Of a DNA stretch of 46,712 bases, positions 7,418 through 15,643 are shown one piece after another. The notes under the pieces are model-generated. The model was not told where the DNA came from. It searched no databases and saw nothing but the letters and a program-made list of their open reading frames with translations. How positions within the stretch are numbered: position 1 is the stretch's first letter; each line of letters begins with the position of its first letter. A program made the translations under genes and the position numbers. Origin of the DNA: Desulfobacula sp. (GTDB lineage: Bacteria > Desulfobacterota > Desulfobacteria > Desulfobacterales > Desulfobacteraceae); contig NZ_JAUWQB010000020.1 of the NCBI RefSeq assembly GCF_030611305.1, positions 1 through 46,712 of the forward strand. The letters run 5' to 3'.

Positions 7418-8461
7418 ATGGCTCATTTGAAAAAATTATTGATAGCACTTTGCCTGCTTGCGTCTGCATCGTTTGCAGACGCATCAGGTGTTATTTCAGA
7501 GCAAATTTATTTCCTGGAGGAAGATGGCCGGCACGCATTGATATATACGACTAACCGTTCCGACTACCCCAATTACAACATGTGGTTTCGAAACAGGGAA
7601 GGATATAAAACAGAGGATTATATCAAAAATTTTCTTTACATCTATCCTAATGAATACGCATGGGATACGGTTTCAAAAAACGGCTACACCATTCTGAAAA
7701 TGCCCGGAAGAAATTTCGCCGGCATGGAGCGGGTTGAACTTGAAGCCGGCCTGCATGTCACTGAAGATGGTGTGTATAATTTTAGTAATTACCGAGATAA
7801 AGTTAAGACACCTGACGGCCATTACGGAATCTGGAACAGCCCCGACAACTTTGAAAAGATCTCTTATTCATGGGTGTTTCCTGCAAATTTGGAACCAATT
7901 GAATACCGATCCAATCGCAAAGGCAAATGGGTGCACCGGCACAACACTATCACATATTATGGATCAAACGTGAATGATCTCGAGTTTGAGATAGTATACC
8001 GCCCGTCCACTCATGAAACCTATGATGTGCTTAAAGAGAAACTCGCAACTGAAACCGAGATCGAGGTTGAACAGGAGCCAACTGGCGTCAAGATTACGGT
8101 GGCCGCAACTGTACTCTATCCGTCCGGGATCGCAATATTGTCTGACAGAGGGAAATCCGTGCTTTCCAAGGTAGCAGAGACACTCAAGAATCGCAAGAAT
8201 GTGAATATCATAGTTGAAGGACATACAGACAATGTACCGATCAGCCTTAAGCTTGTCTCGATATTTGCAACAAACTGGGAACTGGCTTCTGCTCGTTCCA
8301 TTAATATTGTACATTTCCTCGTAGAAAAAGGGATAGAAGAGTCTCGTTTTGAGTCGCGGGCATTCTCCTTTCAGCGACCCATTGCATCTAACGACACAGT
8401 GGAGGGCAAGGCAAAAAACCGCCGGATCGAACTCTTGATTAAGGGGAATGGCGGAGAATAG
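7418..8461 (+). CDS. OmpA-family outer membrane/periplasmic protein
   Basis: The 347-residue protein begins with a signal peptide (charged start, LLIALCLLASASFA, cleavage near residue 20-24). Residues 25-215 form an unrecognised domain rich in Tyr and Trp. Residues 222-345 are an OmpA/MotB-type peptidoglycan-binding domain, with GHTDNVPI at 268-275 and NRRIELL at 334-340. A strong AAGGAGG lies 8 nt before the ATG. It probably anchors an envelope structure to peptidoglycan. It appears to be a single-gene unit between transposon remnants. The function of the N-terminal domain is unknown. Confidence 0.88.
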   Translation: MAHLKKLLIALCLLASASFADASGVISEQIYFLEEDGRHALIYTTNRSDYPNYNMWFRNREGYKTEDYIKNFLYIYPNEYAWDTVSKNGYTILKMPGRNFAGMERVELEAGLHVTEDGVYNFSNYRDKVKTPDGHYGIWNSPDNFEKISYSWVFPANLEPIEYRSNRKGKWVHRHNTITYYGSNVNDLEFEIVYRPSTHETYDVLKEKLATETEIEVEQEPTGVKITVAATVLYPSGIAILSDRGKSVLSKVAETLKNRKNVNIIVEGHTDNVPISLKLVSIFATNWELASARSINIVHFLVEKGIEESRFESRAFSFQRPIASNDTVEGKAKNRRIELLIKGNGGE

Positions 8462-8536
8462 AGGCGTGTAGATTGGCTTGCAAGATTTGTAACACATATT
8501 TCCTGCAGATATGAGCATACTGTGCGGTATTACGGC

Positions 8537-8902
8537 TTTTTTTAAAACAAGTCCAGAGGGTTGAGAAAGAAGGCAAATGCTGATAATGCAATCCCGACTA
8601 TCATGTCAAATGAGATGTCTTTCAGTGAAGCAAAACAGAATTGGGCTCGGTTAATTCAAAAAATATATGAAGTCGATCCTCTGATTTGCCCAAAATGTCA
8701 GGGGACAATGAAAATTATCAGCATTATTGATGATTTTGATATCATAGAACAAATTTTAAAACACCTGGATCTTTTGAGATATTCGCAACCATGATCCGCC
8801 TGAGATAGAACCAGTTTATATTCCTGAATTAACATATGTTGAAGATTCAGATTATGATAATAGCATGAGTATTGGGTCTGAAAAACTGATTTACCAGAGT
8901 TA
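8537..8902 (+). pseudogene. C-terminal remnant of an IS91-like (zinc-finger/Y2) transposase
   Basis: The plus strand encodes KNWARLIQKIYEVDPL-type sequence (here QNWARLIQKIYEVDPL) followed by ICPKCQGTMKIISII and ILKHLDL. This is the characteristic tail of IS91-like transposases common in deltaproteobacteria. A frameshift near 8782 breaks the reading, and the last part (PPEIEPVYIPELTYVEDSDY) continues in another frame to the stop at 8900-8902. The N-terminal catalytic part is absent and no start codon is evident. Only a decayed 3' end remains. Confidence 0.8.
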
Positions 8903-8987
8903 AGTATTATTATCCTAATGGAAATTGCCATTAGAAGTTCAGAGTATCAATGATACCAGATCAAATCTTGATGAGTTTTAGGCGTTT

Positions 8988-9006
8988 ACTTCTGGCTATA
9001 ATCCGC
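8988..9006. repeat. Diverged copy of a dispersed ACTTCTGGCT motif
   Basis: ACTTCTGGCTATAATCCGC here differs from 29392-29410 at a single base. The shared core ACTTCTGG also occurs at 24231-24238. It lies just downstream of the IS91-like remnant. It may be part of an element end. Confidence 0.5.
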
Positions 9007-9099
9007 TCCATAGCGGGACGGATATCGCTTAATTTTTAGTATGTGAAAAGTTGATGAATATTATCAACAGGTGACCATCACTTACAGGATTTTCGTCCT

Positions 9100-9447
9100 T
9101 TATCTGCCATTGAGTTTGTCTGTGCATAACACACAAAAAGGGGCTTCCGGCATAATCAGAAGTCTTTTAAATGGAATTGGCTCTTGGCAATGCCCGCAAA
9201 AACCAAAATCCGGATCATCGATCATTTTAAGATTTTTATTAAGCGTCTTCAATGTTTGTTTTGATTTTGCAAGGGAGGCTTCATTAATGCTTTTGCTGCT
9301 GATCGCTTCCATACGTGTAATCCGACCAATGGCATTATCCGGCGACACTGGTTTTGATAGTTTTTTAAATATTTCAACACTCTTTTCCAGCTCGCAAATT
9401 TTCTCGGATATCACTTTTCTGATCTCTTCTTTTTCTTCTGGATTCAT
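9100..9447 (-). CDS. DksA/TraR family C4 zinc-finger protein
   Basis: The 115-residue protein has an N-terminal helical coiled region and a C-terminal C4 zinc finger (Cys84, Cys87, Cys105, Cys108; FGFCGHCQEPIP then FCVLC). The segment SPDNAIGRITRMEA is typical of small DksA-like proteins. The acidic coiled-coil tip of true DksA is not evident. Members bind RNA polymerase through the secondary channel or act in general regulation; the specific role is unknown. It is transcribed alone on the minus strand. Confidence 0.88.
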   Translation of the reverse strand: MNPEEKEEIRKVISEKICELEKSVEIFKKLSKPVSPDNAIGRITRMEAISSKSINEASLAKSKQTLKTLNKNLKMIDDPDFGFCGHCQEPIPFKRLLIMPEAPFCVLCTDKLNGR

Positions 9448-9574
9448 ATTCTTTCATATTTTAATATTATTTATCGTCTATACCCGTGTTCGATTATAAT
9501 AGAAATAAATACAGGTATCAAATCCATCCAGTCTTCAGTCAGCTCAAGTGCTCATTTCAAGCGTCCTATTCAAT

Positions 9575-9904
9575 TCAATCCTCAACATGCTCAATATCCC
9601 CATCCCCATAATCCCATGTCATATCTGAACAAAGAACATCAAACCATTTTTTAAACATTTTATAATCTCGTTTCTTTGGCCAAATATCCGGATCAGCCAT
9701 CCATGATTCAAGCTGTTCTTCAAATATCTGTTTATAGGTTTTTTTGATAAATTTTTCATAATTAAATTCATCATATTCATCAGGGATTAAAATTGTTGTT
9801 ACAGCCTCTTTATAATATACCTTTACATCATTAAAGCTATCCGCCCAGTCAATGTATGGTTGCTTGGGGATTATTGTGATTCCTGTTCTGTTGATTGTTT
9901 TCAT
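9575..9904 (-). CDS. Conserved hypothetical acidic protein
   Basis: This 109-residue protein contains TGITIIPKQPYIDWADSF at the start and LESWMADPDIWPKKRDYKMF towards the end, and has a very acidic tail. It resembles a small bacterial family of unknown function; I cannot name a domain. It is the last gene of a tight minus-strand trio, 12 bp after the nuclease-like gene, so it probably acts with that protein. Confidence 0.7.
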   Translation of the reverse strand: MKTINRTGITIIPKQPYIDWADSFNDVKVYYKEAVTTILIPDEYDEFNYEKFIKKTYKQIFEEQLESWMADPDIWPKKRDYKMFKKWFDVLCSDMTWDYGDGDIEHVED

Positions 9905-9916
9905 TTTTATATCACT

Positions 9917-10528
9917 TTATTTTTGTAACAGAAAAATATCATTTTCTGGAGAAGCATAAAGAAAACCGACGTTTAAAGATTCAGCCATACCTTTAGCTTT
10001 TAAAAGCGCTTGTTCAGTCATTCGCTCATTAATATCAGGTGCCGAATCAATAATCATCATTACAGGATAAAAATTTGAATCCAGAGCGATAACTTCTTCT
10101 CGATGAGCTGCTAATTTTTTTATATCATCAATAATTTCTCCTGGTCTAAGACGGCTCGATTCTCTTTCGGATGCTTTTACCTCAATTACCAACAACATAT
10201 GTTTTAATGTATTCTCCCTATTTCTTCTTCTCCAATCTCCATGAATTGATGAAGAGAATAAAACAATGTCGGGAATTGGTTCAAATCCCCCTTGATAATC
10301 TTCTTGTTTTTGTTTGTCTAATTTTTTAAAGAGAGCTGAGACAGGATTATCAATCCACATTTTTACATTCATACCAATTTGATCTTTAGGAACTTGACCA
10401 TACTCTCTAAGACAATGGTAAATCATTGCTTGATAGTGTAATTCTGACCCAAGAACAGAAAGGCATTCTTCTTTAATGAATGGCCAAGTTTTTGTAAGAT
10501 TTTTTATAGCTTGATTTTGTGTATCCAT
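9917..10528 (-). CDS. PD-(D/E)XK nuclease-like protein
   Basis: The 203-residue protein shows a plausible nuclease core: PDIVLF with Asp87, then a strand LLVIEVKAS with Glu116 and Lys118, giving the D-x(n)-ExK pattern of restriction-type nucleases. Acidic residues in the N-terminal helices (Glu20, Glu21, Glu29) could supply the usual upstream carboxylate. No DNA-binding domain or methylase neighbour is seen. The gene is 14 bp downstream of the 63-codon gene and 12 bp upstream of the 109-codon gene, forming a compact operon. Defence or mobile-element maintenance is possible. The fold call rests on motif spacing only. Confidence 0.65.
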   Translation of the reverse strand: MDTQNQAIKNLTKTWPFIKEECLSVLGSELHYQAMIYHCLREYGQVPKDQIGMNVKMWIDNPVSALFKKLDKQKQEDYQGGFEPIPDIVLFSSSIHGDWRRRNRENTLKHMLLVIEVKASERESSRLRPGEIIDDIKKLAAHREEVIALDSNFYPVMMIIDSAPDINERMTEQALLKAKGMAESLNVGFLYASPENDIFLLQK

Positions 10529-10542
10529 TAATCACACTCCAT

Positions 10543-10734
10543 CTAAAACGGTGTAAAAACTTCCTTTCCATCCCTGTCATCAAATAAAATCTGAGAAACT
10601 TTTCTACCCCCGGCTGTATCCTGAAAACCTTTGGTATTAGAAATTTTATTTTCTCCAGGATCAAGCCCTATATTAGATTGATACTTTTCAAAACATTCCC
10701 TGATTTCAGCTCGTTTCTCTTCAGATAGATACAT
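10543..10734 (-). CDS. Small protein of unknown function, duplicated in this window
   Basis: The 63-residue protein has a charged N-terminal helix-like half and a conserved tail TAGGRKVSQILFD followed by RDGKEVFTPF. A paralogue of identical length lies at 24979-25170; by eye 44 of 63 residues match, and 24 of the last 25. A GGGAGAG site precedes the ATG. It heads the operon with the PD-(D/E)XK-like gene, whereas the second copy stands alone. I do not recognise the family. Preservation of length and tail argues for a real protein. Confidence 0.7.
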   Translation of the reverse strand: MYLSEEKRAEIRECFEKYQSNIGLDPGENKISNTKGFQDTAGGRKVSQILFDDRDGKEVFTPF

Positions 10735-10852
10735 GAGATCTCTCCCATTTCAGGTTATGGTGAATGTGGAACTGAGATTGTTATTGGTTTATTGCACTTG
10801 GGAAGGAAGAATTCAAGGGTTTTCGAATTGTGATTAACAATGTTTTTTTGTA
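10543..10852 (-). repeat. Duplicated gene-plus-upstream segment, copy A
   Basis: This covers the 63-codon gene and about 115 bp of upstream DNA. The upstream part, including the CAGGTTAT, ATTGGTTTATT and ATTCAAGGGTTTT stretches, is closely matched at 25171-25292. Similarity ends at the stop codon on one side and near 10852 on the other. A candidate promoter conserved in both copies is TTGAAT, 17 nt, AATAAA on the minus strand, which is weak. The rest of 10853-11036 shows no gene. Confidence 0.75.
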
Positions 10853-11036
10853 ATTCATATTCAATAATAATCATTTCAGTTCATTTGAAATAAAAAAAAA
10901 GACAAATCAAGAGAAGCTTTAAAAAGTTATGAGACTTGTGTATAAAGATAAATTTCTTACACGATAAAAAGACTTAACAAATTGGATAAAATTCAGAAAT
11001 GAAAAAAGGGCCCCCGGTAAGCTCAGAGAATAGAAA

Positions 11037-12323
11037 TTGAAGATTGTTGATCTGGAAACAAATGAAAAAAAGGTATTTGGACTCCACCTTCTTTATTCAA
11101 TAATTGAAGGGGTATTGGCTGGAGTTGTGGTTCTTAACGAGTTTGTCTTTGTTAAAAGCCTTAAGGGTACAGAGATGCAGCTTGCGATTCTTTTTCAGAC
11201 TAGTGTGATTGTATTTGTCTTCTCTGTTGTTATCCATGAATTATTAAAGAGATACAAAAAGAAAAATATCCTCAGGATGACAGCTATTATTACCAGGTTA
11301 CCTATGCTTTTGGTAATAGTTTTTCCTCGTGAATTGCTTTCGGCAAATGATATGGTTTTCTATCATTATTTTTTTCTGCTTATTTTCCTTTTTTACTATT
11401 TGGCGATGCCTATTGTGTTTCCAATAATCAATAGTATTCTTAAAAATAATTATAGCAATTCACATTTTGGGACGCTTTATAGTTATGCCGCGATGACCAA
11501 TAAAATTGTCATGATGATCACTACTTTTGTCTTTGGTTGGGTTCTTGATGTTGATCCATTTTCGTTTGTATATGTTTATCCTGTCATCGGAGTCTTAGGG
11601 ATTATATCCCTGTTTTCGCTCTCTATGGCAGTGAAGGTGGACTACTTGCAAACTGGAGAGAAAATTCTTTCTATAATGGAATCGCTTCGCAAGTCATTCA
11701 GAGACATGAAGGCAATTATTAAATTCAACAAACCGTATCGTGATTTTGAGTTAGGGTTTATGCTGTACGGGTTCTCATTTATGCTTACTGCTGCTATTAT
11801 TACACTTTTTTTGGTTGAAGAACTTGGGCTGAATTACACTAGTATTGCGTTTTATAAAAATTCGTATAACCTTATCGCGATTTTGTTGTTGCCATTTTTT
11901 GGCAATCTTATTGGTCGGATTGACCCACGAAAATTTGCTGCCTTCACTTTTTTAACTTTGCTTATGTACTTGTTCTTTATGGGACTCACTGAATATTACC
12001 CCTACTATTTTGATATTGGTGCTTACAGGTTTTATTATCTGATAGTTATTTCTTTTGCTTGGAATGGCTTGTTTGCTGCGACTATGTCACTTTTGTGGAA
12101 TATTGGTTCGGCTTATTTTTGTAAGAACGACGATGTAGGCAAATACCAATCAGTACATCTTAGCATGGTTGGCATTCGGGCACTGATTGCACCTCTCTTT
12201 GGCATCTGGTTATACCAATACATTGGGTTTAGTGGTGTTTTTGCCCTCGGAGTGATATTATTGACTTTATCGATCGCTGTTATGTTTTGGTCGTTAAGGC
12301 GTGATAGACTTGTTATTGGATAG
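11037..12323 (+). CDS. Major facilitator superfamily-like membrane transporter
   Basis: The 428-residue protein is almost entirely hydrophobic, with about 12 membrane segments in two halves joined by a basic central loop near residues 205-235 (SLRKSFRDMKAIIKFNKPYR). The layout is that of MFS permeases; the substrate is not predictable. The only suitable start is a TTG directly after an in-frame stop, with a weak AGAGA upstream. Codon use is strongly AT-biased compared with the mutase operon, which fits acquired DNA. It may be co-transcribed with the next small gene. Confidence 0.8.
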   Translation: MKIVDLETNEKKVFGLHLLYSIIEGVLAGVVVLNEFVFVKSLKGTEMQLAILFQTSVIVFVFSVVIHELLKRYKKKNILRMTAIITRLPMLLVIVFPRELLSANDMVFYHYFFLLIFLFYYLAMPIVFPIINSILKNNYSNSHFGTLYSYAAMTNKIVMMITTFVFGWVLDVDPFSFVYVYPVIGVLGIISLFSLSMAVKVDYLQTGEKILSIMESLRKSFRDMKAIIKFNKPYRDFELGFMLYGFSFMLTAAIITLFLVEELGLNYTSIAFYKNSYNLIAILLLPFFGNLIGRIDPRKFAAFTFLTLLMYLFFMGLTEYYPYYFDIGAYRFYYLIVISFAWNGLFAATMSLLWNIGSAYFCKNDDVGKYQSVHLSMVGIRALIAPLFGIWLYQYIGFSGVFALGVILLTLSIAVMFWSLRRDRLVIG

Positions 12324-12422
12324 TATAAAAGGACCTTGTCTGAGAACTATATGAACATTGCCCAAAATTTTACTTCAAATGAGTTGTTTTATGAGATAGA
12401 GATCTCAATAGGGAGAGAACAA

Positions 12423-12611
12423 ATGGCAAAACATAACTGCGGCAACTGCAGTTTTAGAGCAAAATATGATAATAATCCAAAATCATTTTTAGGACGAATA
12501 TGGAGATGGCATACAAATTGGTGCCCTGGTTGGAAAAAACATATCACATCACTACCAACCGAGGAACGAGTTAAATTGGCAAAAAAGTATGATATGAAAA
12601 AGTATAAATGA
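12423..12611 (+). CDS. Small conserved Cys-rich protein
   Basis: A 62-residue product starts at the ATG preceded by AGGGAGAG. An upstream in-frame TTG at 12336 has no such signal. It contains CGNCSFRAKYDNNPKS, then RIWRWHTNWCPGWK, a pattern of three Cys and one His that could bind zinc. The sequence resembles small uncharacterised proteins of anaerobic bacteria. The function is unknown. It lies 100 bp after the MFS gene on the same strand. Confidence 0.7.
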   Translation: MAKHNCGNCSFRAKYDNNPKSFLGRIWRWHTNWCPGWKKHITSLPTEERVKLAKKYDMKKYK

Positions 12612-12695
12612 GTAAATTTTGGGCACAATTTTTTTTACAGATCAATTTTTCTTTTCAAATTTGAAAATTGGGATTTATATATCGCTGTCCATTCT

Positions 12696-12740
12696 ATGAA
12701 TCGCCACGAGTTTGTATATTATTTGAAAGAGAGGAATTGA
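12696..12740 (+). pseudogene. Possible HicA toxin N-terminal fragment
   Basis: The plus strand reads MNRHEFVYYLKERN and stops; the next codons in frame read ALKE and stop again. HicA mRNA interferases commonly begin M-x-R-x-E-F/L-x-x-x-L-x-x-x-G-C and continue into an REGSxH segment. The resemblance is limited to about 18 codons and could be chance. No hicB partner is present. Confidence 0.3.
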
Positions 12741-12834
12741 GCGCTGAAGGAATAATTTATTGTTTGAATTTTGATAAGTCACTTATAATATTTTAAGTGG
12801 GGGAGGGGAATGGATAGGGAGAAGTCACTTCTGA

Positions 12835-13089
12835 TTATTTTAATCCTAATTTTTGTAAATCGGAACCCAGTTCTTTTTCATTATAAATTTTGCCTTTCCG
12901 CCATTTTCCATTGAATTCAAGTGTTGGTACAACCCAGTCATCGCCACCATTTACTTCAATGATTTTCTGAACTGTCTTTTCGGATTGCTTTTCCATTTCA
13001 AAATATTCAAATTCAATATTGTTGGTCTTCAAATATTCAACGGTCTTTGTACAGTGTGGACACCATTTAGCAACATATACTTTTAGCAT
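12835..13089 (-). CDS. Glutaredoxin-like thiol redox protein
   Basis: The 84-residue protein has a thioredoxin fold signature: strand MLKVYVAKW, then the active site CPHC at residues 10-13, and the cis-proline at 55 in WVVPTLEFNG. It lacks a signal peptide and should act in the cytoplasm in thiol-disulfide exchange or as an arsenate or persulfide redox partner. AGAGGTTG precedes the ATG. It appears to be a single-gene unit. Confidence 0.88.
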   Translation of the reverse strand: MLKVYVAKWCPHCTKTVEYLKTNNIEFEYFEMEKQSEKTVQKIIEVNGGDDWVVPTLEFNGKWRKGKIYNEKELGSDLQKLGLK

Positions 13090-13181
13090 AGCAACCTCTT
13101 TTTTGATAATTTATTCGGCCAAATTACAGTAAGCATTAATTTGATGATCATCAATATTTTAAGGCAGGAATTATATCGAAA

Positions 13182-13316
13182 TCACTTTTCTAAAGGCGAA
13201 TCTCTATCTCCAATAAAATTTACTGGATGCTTTATTGATTTGATTATGCCTTCTCCCATATAGATGAATTTAATTTGTGGAAAATTATTTGCCTTGCACC
13301 ACAATTTATAGTACCG
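13182..13316 (-). pseudogene. Possible 3' gene fragment
   Basis: The minus strand has a 44-codon open stretch that reads like protein (YYKLWCKANNFPQIKFIYMG, then HPVNFIGDRDSP) and ends at a TGA at 13182. It has no start codon except an internal ATG. It may be the tail of a deleted gene. I cannot assign a family. The rest of 13090-13548 shows no other gene. Confidence 0.3.
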
Positions 13317-13427
13317 TTATTTTTGATATAAGAATTTTAATACGGGGAGGTGATTAATCTCCAATAAAGAACATTCTGCCAGACCCTTCCTGAATCAATT
13401 ATATTTTCACCATTGTTGATTTATTGA

Positions 13428-13444
13428 AATACCTTTAAGGTATT
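13428..13444. promoter_or_regulatory. 17-nt palindrome upstream of the propeller gene
   Basis: AATACCTTTAAGGTATT is a perfect palindrome about 105 bp upstream of the Ycf48-like gene. It is flanked by TGAATCAA (13391) and TTGATTCA (about 13467), which form a wider inverted repeat. It could be an operator or a stem. No matching regulator is known. Confidence 0.4.
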
Positions 13445-13548
13445 AAAAATGTTGATAAGGAATTCTTGATTCAGATTTAATAATCAGATATGTCCATATA
13501 TAACATTTAGAGTGATATGCGGACATGCATATTTATCAGGAGGTCTTT

Positions 13549-14562
13549 ATGAAAGCTCCAATCATTGTGTCAACCCTTTTGCTGTCCTTTTTTTTCTTTT
13601 TATTGAGCCCGGTATGGGCTGCGGAGGAATGGACCCAGATCAAACATGCTACTTCAGCTGTATTCAAGCCCGGTGCTGTTGTCTTTGTCGATAAAAATCA
13701 TGCCTGGGCATACCAGAACCTTAATAACAATAAATCCCACCTGAAAAAAATGAAAGGTACTTCACCTACATCCTGGCTGGATTTAAGAACATTTTCTTTT
13801 CATATTAAAACGCTTATTTTCAAGAATACTCGAGTTGGATTCATTGCTGGAGACGAAGGCCATTTGATACGAACAGTAAATGGCGGATCAACATGGTATC
13901 CAACAAATTATAAAACCACTAAAAGCTTGAATGATATCGATATCAGGGGTAAAAATATCTGGGTTGTCGGCCATGATAATACTATTGTCTACAGCCCTGA
14001 CAACGGGAAAAACTGGCAGGAGATCAATCCAGAACTTTCGAAAAAATGGATTTTCACCGGTGTCTCATTTTCCTCTAATAAAACAGGATGGATCACTGGT
14101 TATCGATATAATAAAGGCGCCAGGGTTATCATCCTTTACTCCCGGAACGGCGGCAGAAATTGGGTTGTCCAAACCGATAACATAAAAAATATGAGCAAAA
14201 AATTTATTCCGCGGAATATCCATGCAACAGAAGCTGGGTGGGCTTATATTGTCGGCTCAAAAGGTAGTTTTTTAATGACAACAGATGAAGGCAAAACATG
14301 GAAGACAGCCCTTAACTGGAGCATGGGGGAAGAAACAACACTGCATAAAATCTCTTTTCCCATTTCCCGAATCGGATGGATTTCAGGTGACCATGGCAGG
14401 GTGTTAAGAACAAATGACGCAGGTTTTCACTGGACCCTTGATCCCACTCCCATAAGAAGCTGTTATAGTTATTGCAATTTAGTGGACATCCATATGTTTT
14501 CACCCACATCGGGTTATGCCTTTACCAGCTGGGGTGATGTGATCAAGTATGCACCCAAATAA
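13549..14562 (+). CDS. Secreted Ycf48/BNR-type beta-propeller protein
   Basis: The 337-residue product has a signal peptide (LLLSFFFFLLSPVWA) followed by repeated propeller motifs such as HLIRTVNGGSTWYP, IVYSPDNGKNWQ, SFLMTTDEGKTW and RVLRTNDAGFHW. This is the Asp-box/Ycf48-like pattern. In bacteria such proteins are exported and often assist assembly or bind surface polymers. The ATG at 13549 has AGGAGG 6 nt upstream; an earlier in-frame ATG at 13525 lacks one. The next intact gene is also exported, so the two may serve an envelope function. Confidence 0.85.
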   Translation: MKAPIIVSTLLLSFFFFLLSPVWAAEEWTQIKHATSAVFKPGAVVFVDKNHAWAYQNLNNNKSHLKKMKGTSPTSWLDLRTFSFHIKTLIFKNTRVGFIAGDEGHLIRTVNGGSTWYPTNYKTTKSLNDIDIRGKNIWVVGHDNTIVYSPDNGKNWQEINPELSKKWIFTGVSFSSNKTGWITGYRYNKGARVIILYSRNGGRNWVVQTDNIKNMSKKFIPRNIHATEAGWAYIVGSKGSFLMTTDEGKTWKTALNWSMGEETTLHKISFPISRIGWISGDHGRVLRTNDAGFHWTLDPTPIRSCYSYCNLVDIHMFSPTSGYAFTSWGDVIKYAPK

Positions 14563-14604
14563 CCCGGAGACCAAGTTTAATCACTAAGTATACTGCTGTC
14601 TGAT

Positions 14605-14760
14605 ATGAAAATGGATATTCTCGAACTCTTGCGCGAGGATGTGAACCGGTCTTTTTACCATATCCCCTATGATCTTTTGGTGATAAAACAATATTCGAAC
14701 ATGGTGGCTGACTCTTTGTTAAATGTCCTAAAAACGAAATGCACCGGATTTCACCGGTGA
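14605..14760 (+). CDS. Short open reading frame, doubtful
   Basis: This 51-codon frame begins MKMDILELLREDVNRSFYHI and ends in a hairpin-forming CACCGG..CCGGTG sequence. No ribosome site is seen and it matches no family I know. It may be a gene remnant. It occupies half of the 307-bp gap between the two secreted-protein genes. Confidence 0.25.
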   Translation: MKMDILELLREDVNRSFYHIPYDLLVIKQYSNMVADSLLNVLKTKCTGFHR

Positions 14761-14869
14761 TTTAGCTCTTTAGCAGTTTAAAGAAACAAGTATTACCCAA
14801 TACTTGAATATACGTTAAAGTTATGTTTATCTGTTCCAGAAACCATTTTCAATATATAGGAGGAAATCA

Positions 14870-15643
14870 ATGACTGAACCAGATGATTCCAAGCATGTCA
14901 GGCGGAAGTTTCTTTTTGTAAACCTTTTTGTCACTCTCTTCATTCTATTGCTGGTAGGGTTACCTGATATAGGTTTTTGTAAAACCTTAACACGTAGTTG
15001 CAATGGGGCCGAAATGATCAAATACGAGATCAATGGCAAAAAGTACACACATACGGAGCCCTTTAAGTATAAGGGAAGGGGCACGAGCAAGGGGACAGTG
15101 CCCAGTCCGGGCAAGGCACGGAGGCGGGCCTGTCAAGCGGCTGCGGAACAGGCGGCCCATGCCGCCAACCGGGATAGATTGCTGGCCAAAGTGTGCGAAA
15201 AAAATCCAAATTGCAATGGCCGCATTCTCTTTATAGGCGGCATCGGTCGCAGCAAGGGTGAGCAGAAAACTCACGGCGCTCCTAGCTCTTATGGTTTGGA
15301 TGAATTTCGATGCCAAAACGGACGGCTCTATCATATACCGATTTGCGGAAATGGTAAAAAAGAGGGATTGGAAGAGTGTGACAACGGGGCGAACAACTCG
15401 GATACCATATCGAATGCCTGTCGTACCGACTGCACACGGGCAGACTGTGGTGATGGTGTCATCGACAGCGGTGAACAATGTGACGATGGAATAGAAAACC
15501 ATGATGAGATTCCTGGCGCCTGCCGGACAAATTGTAAACAAGCCTATTGTGGAGATGGTGTAATTGAATATGATAAAGGTGAAAGGTGTGACGACGGCAA
15601 TAATGATCCTAACGACGGATGCTACCAGTGCCAGGAAGAATAG
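14870..15643 (+). CDS. Exported Cys-rich repeat protein (DUF4215/Myxococcus-type)
   Basis: The 257-residue protein has an N-terminal membrane segment or signal (residues about 15-37, ending GFC) and a basic low-complexity region. The C-terminal third carries three repeats of the form CGNGKKEGLEECDNG, CGDGVIDSGEQCDDG and CGDGVIEYDKGERCDDG. These are DUF4215 Cys-rich repeats, which are common in secreted myxobacterial and deltaproteobacterial proteins and are likely disulfide-bonded and calcium-binding. AGGAGG precedes the ATG. No enzymatic domain is visible. Confidence 0.8.
   Translation: MTEPDDSKHVRRKFLFVNLFVTLFILLLVGLPDIGFCKTLTRSCNGAEMIKYEINGKKYTHTEPFKYKGRGTSKGTVPSPGKARRRACQAAAEQAAHAANRDRLLAKVCEKNPNCNGRILFIGGIGRSKGEQKTHGAPSSYGLDEFRCQNGRLYHIPICGNGKKEGLEECDNGANNSDTISNACRTDCTRADCGDGVIDSGEQCDDGIENHDEIPGACRTNCKQAYCGDGVIEYDKGERCDDGNNDPNDGCYQCQEE

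Noticed and set aside
8914-8933. CTAATGG/CCATTAG inverted repeat
   Set aside because: The 7-bp stem without a T-run at the end of a transposase remnant is too weak to call a terminator.
9071-9499. Plus-strand open frame of 142 codons with hydrophobic tail
   Set aside because: It is the opposite strand of the DksA-like gene, which has a good zinc finger.
12652-12667. Palindrome TTTTCAAATTTGAAAA
   Set aside because: It is entirely AT-rich apart from two bases and not placed at a promoter; likely chance.
14987-15541. Minus-strand frame of 184 codons
   Set aside because: It is antisense to the DUF4215 protein gene, whose Cys repeats are clear.
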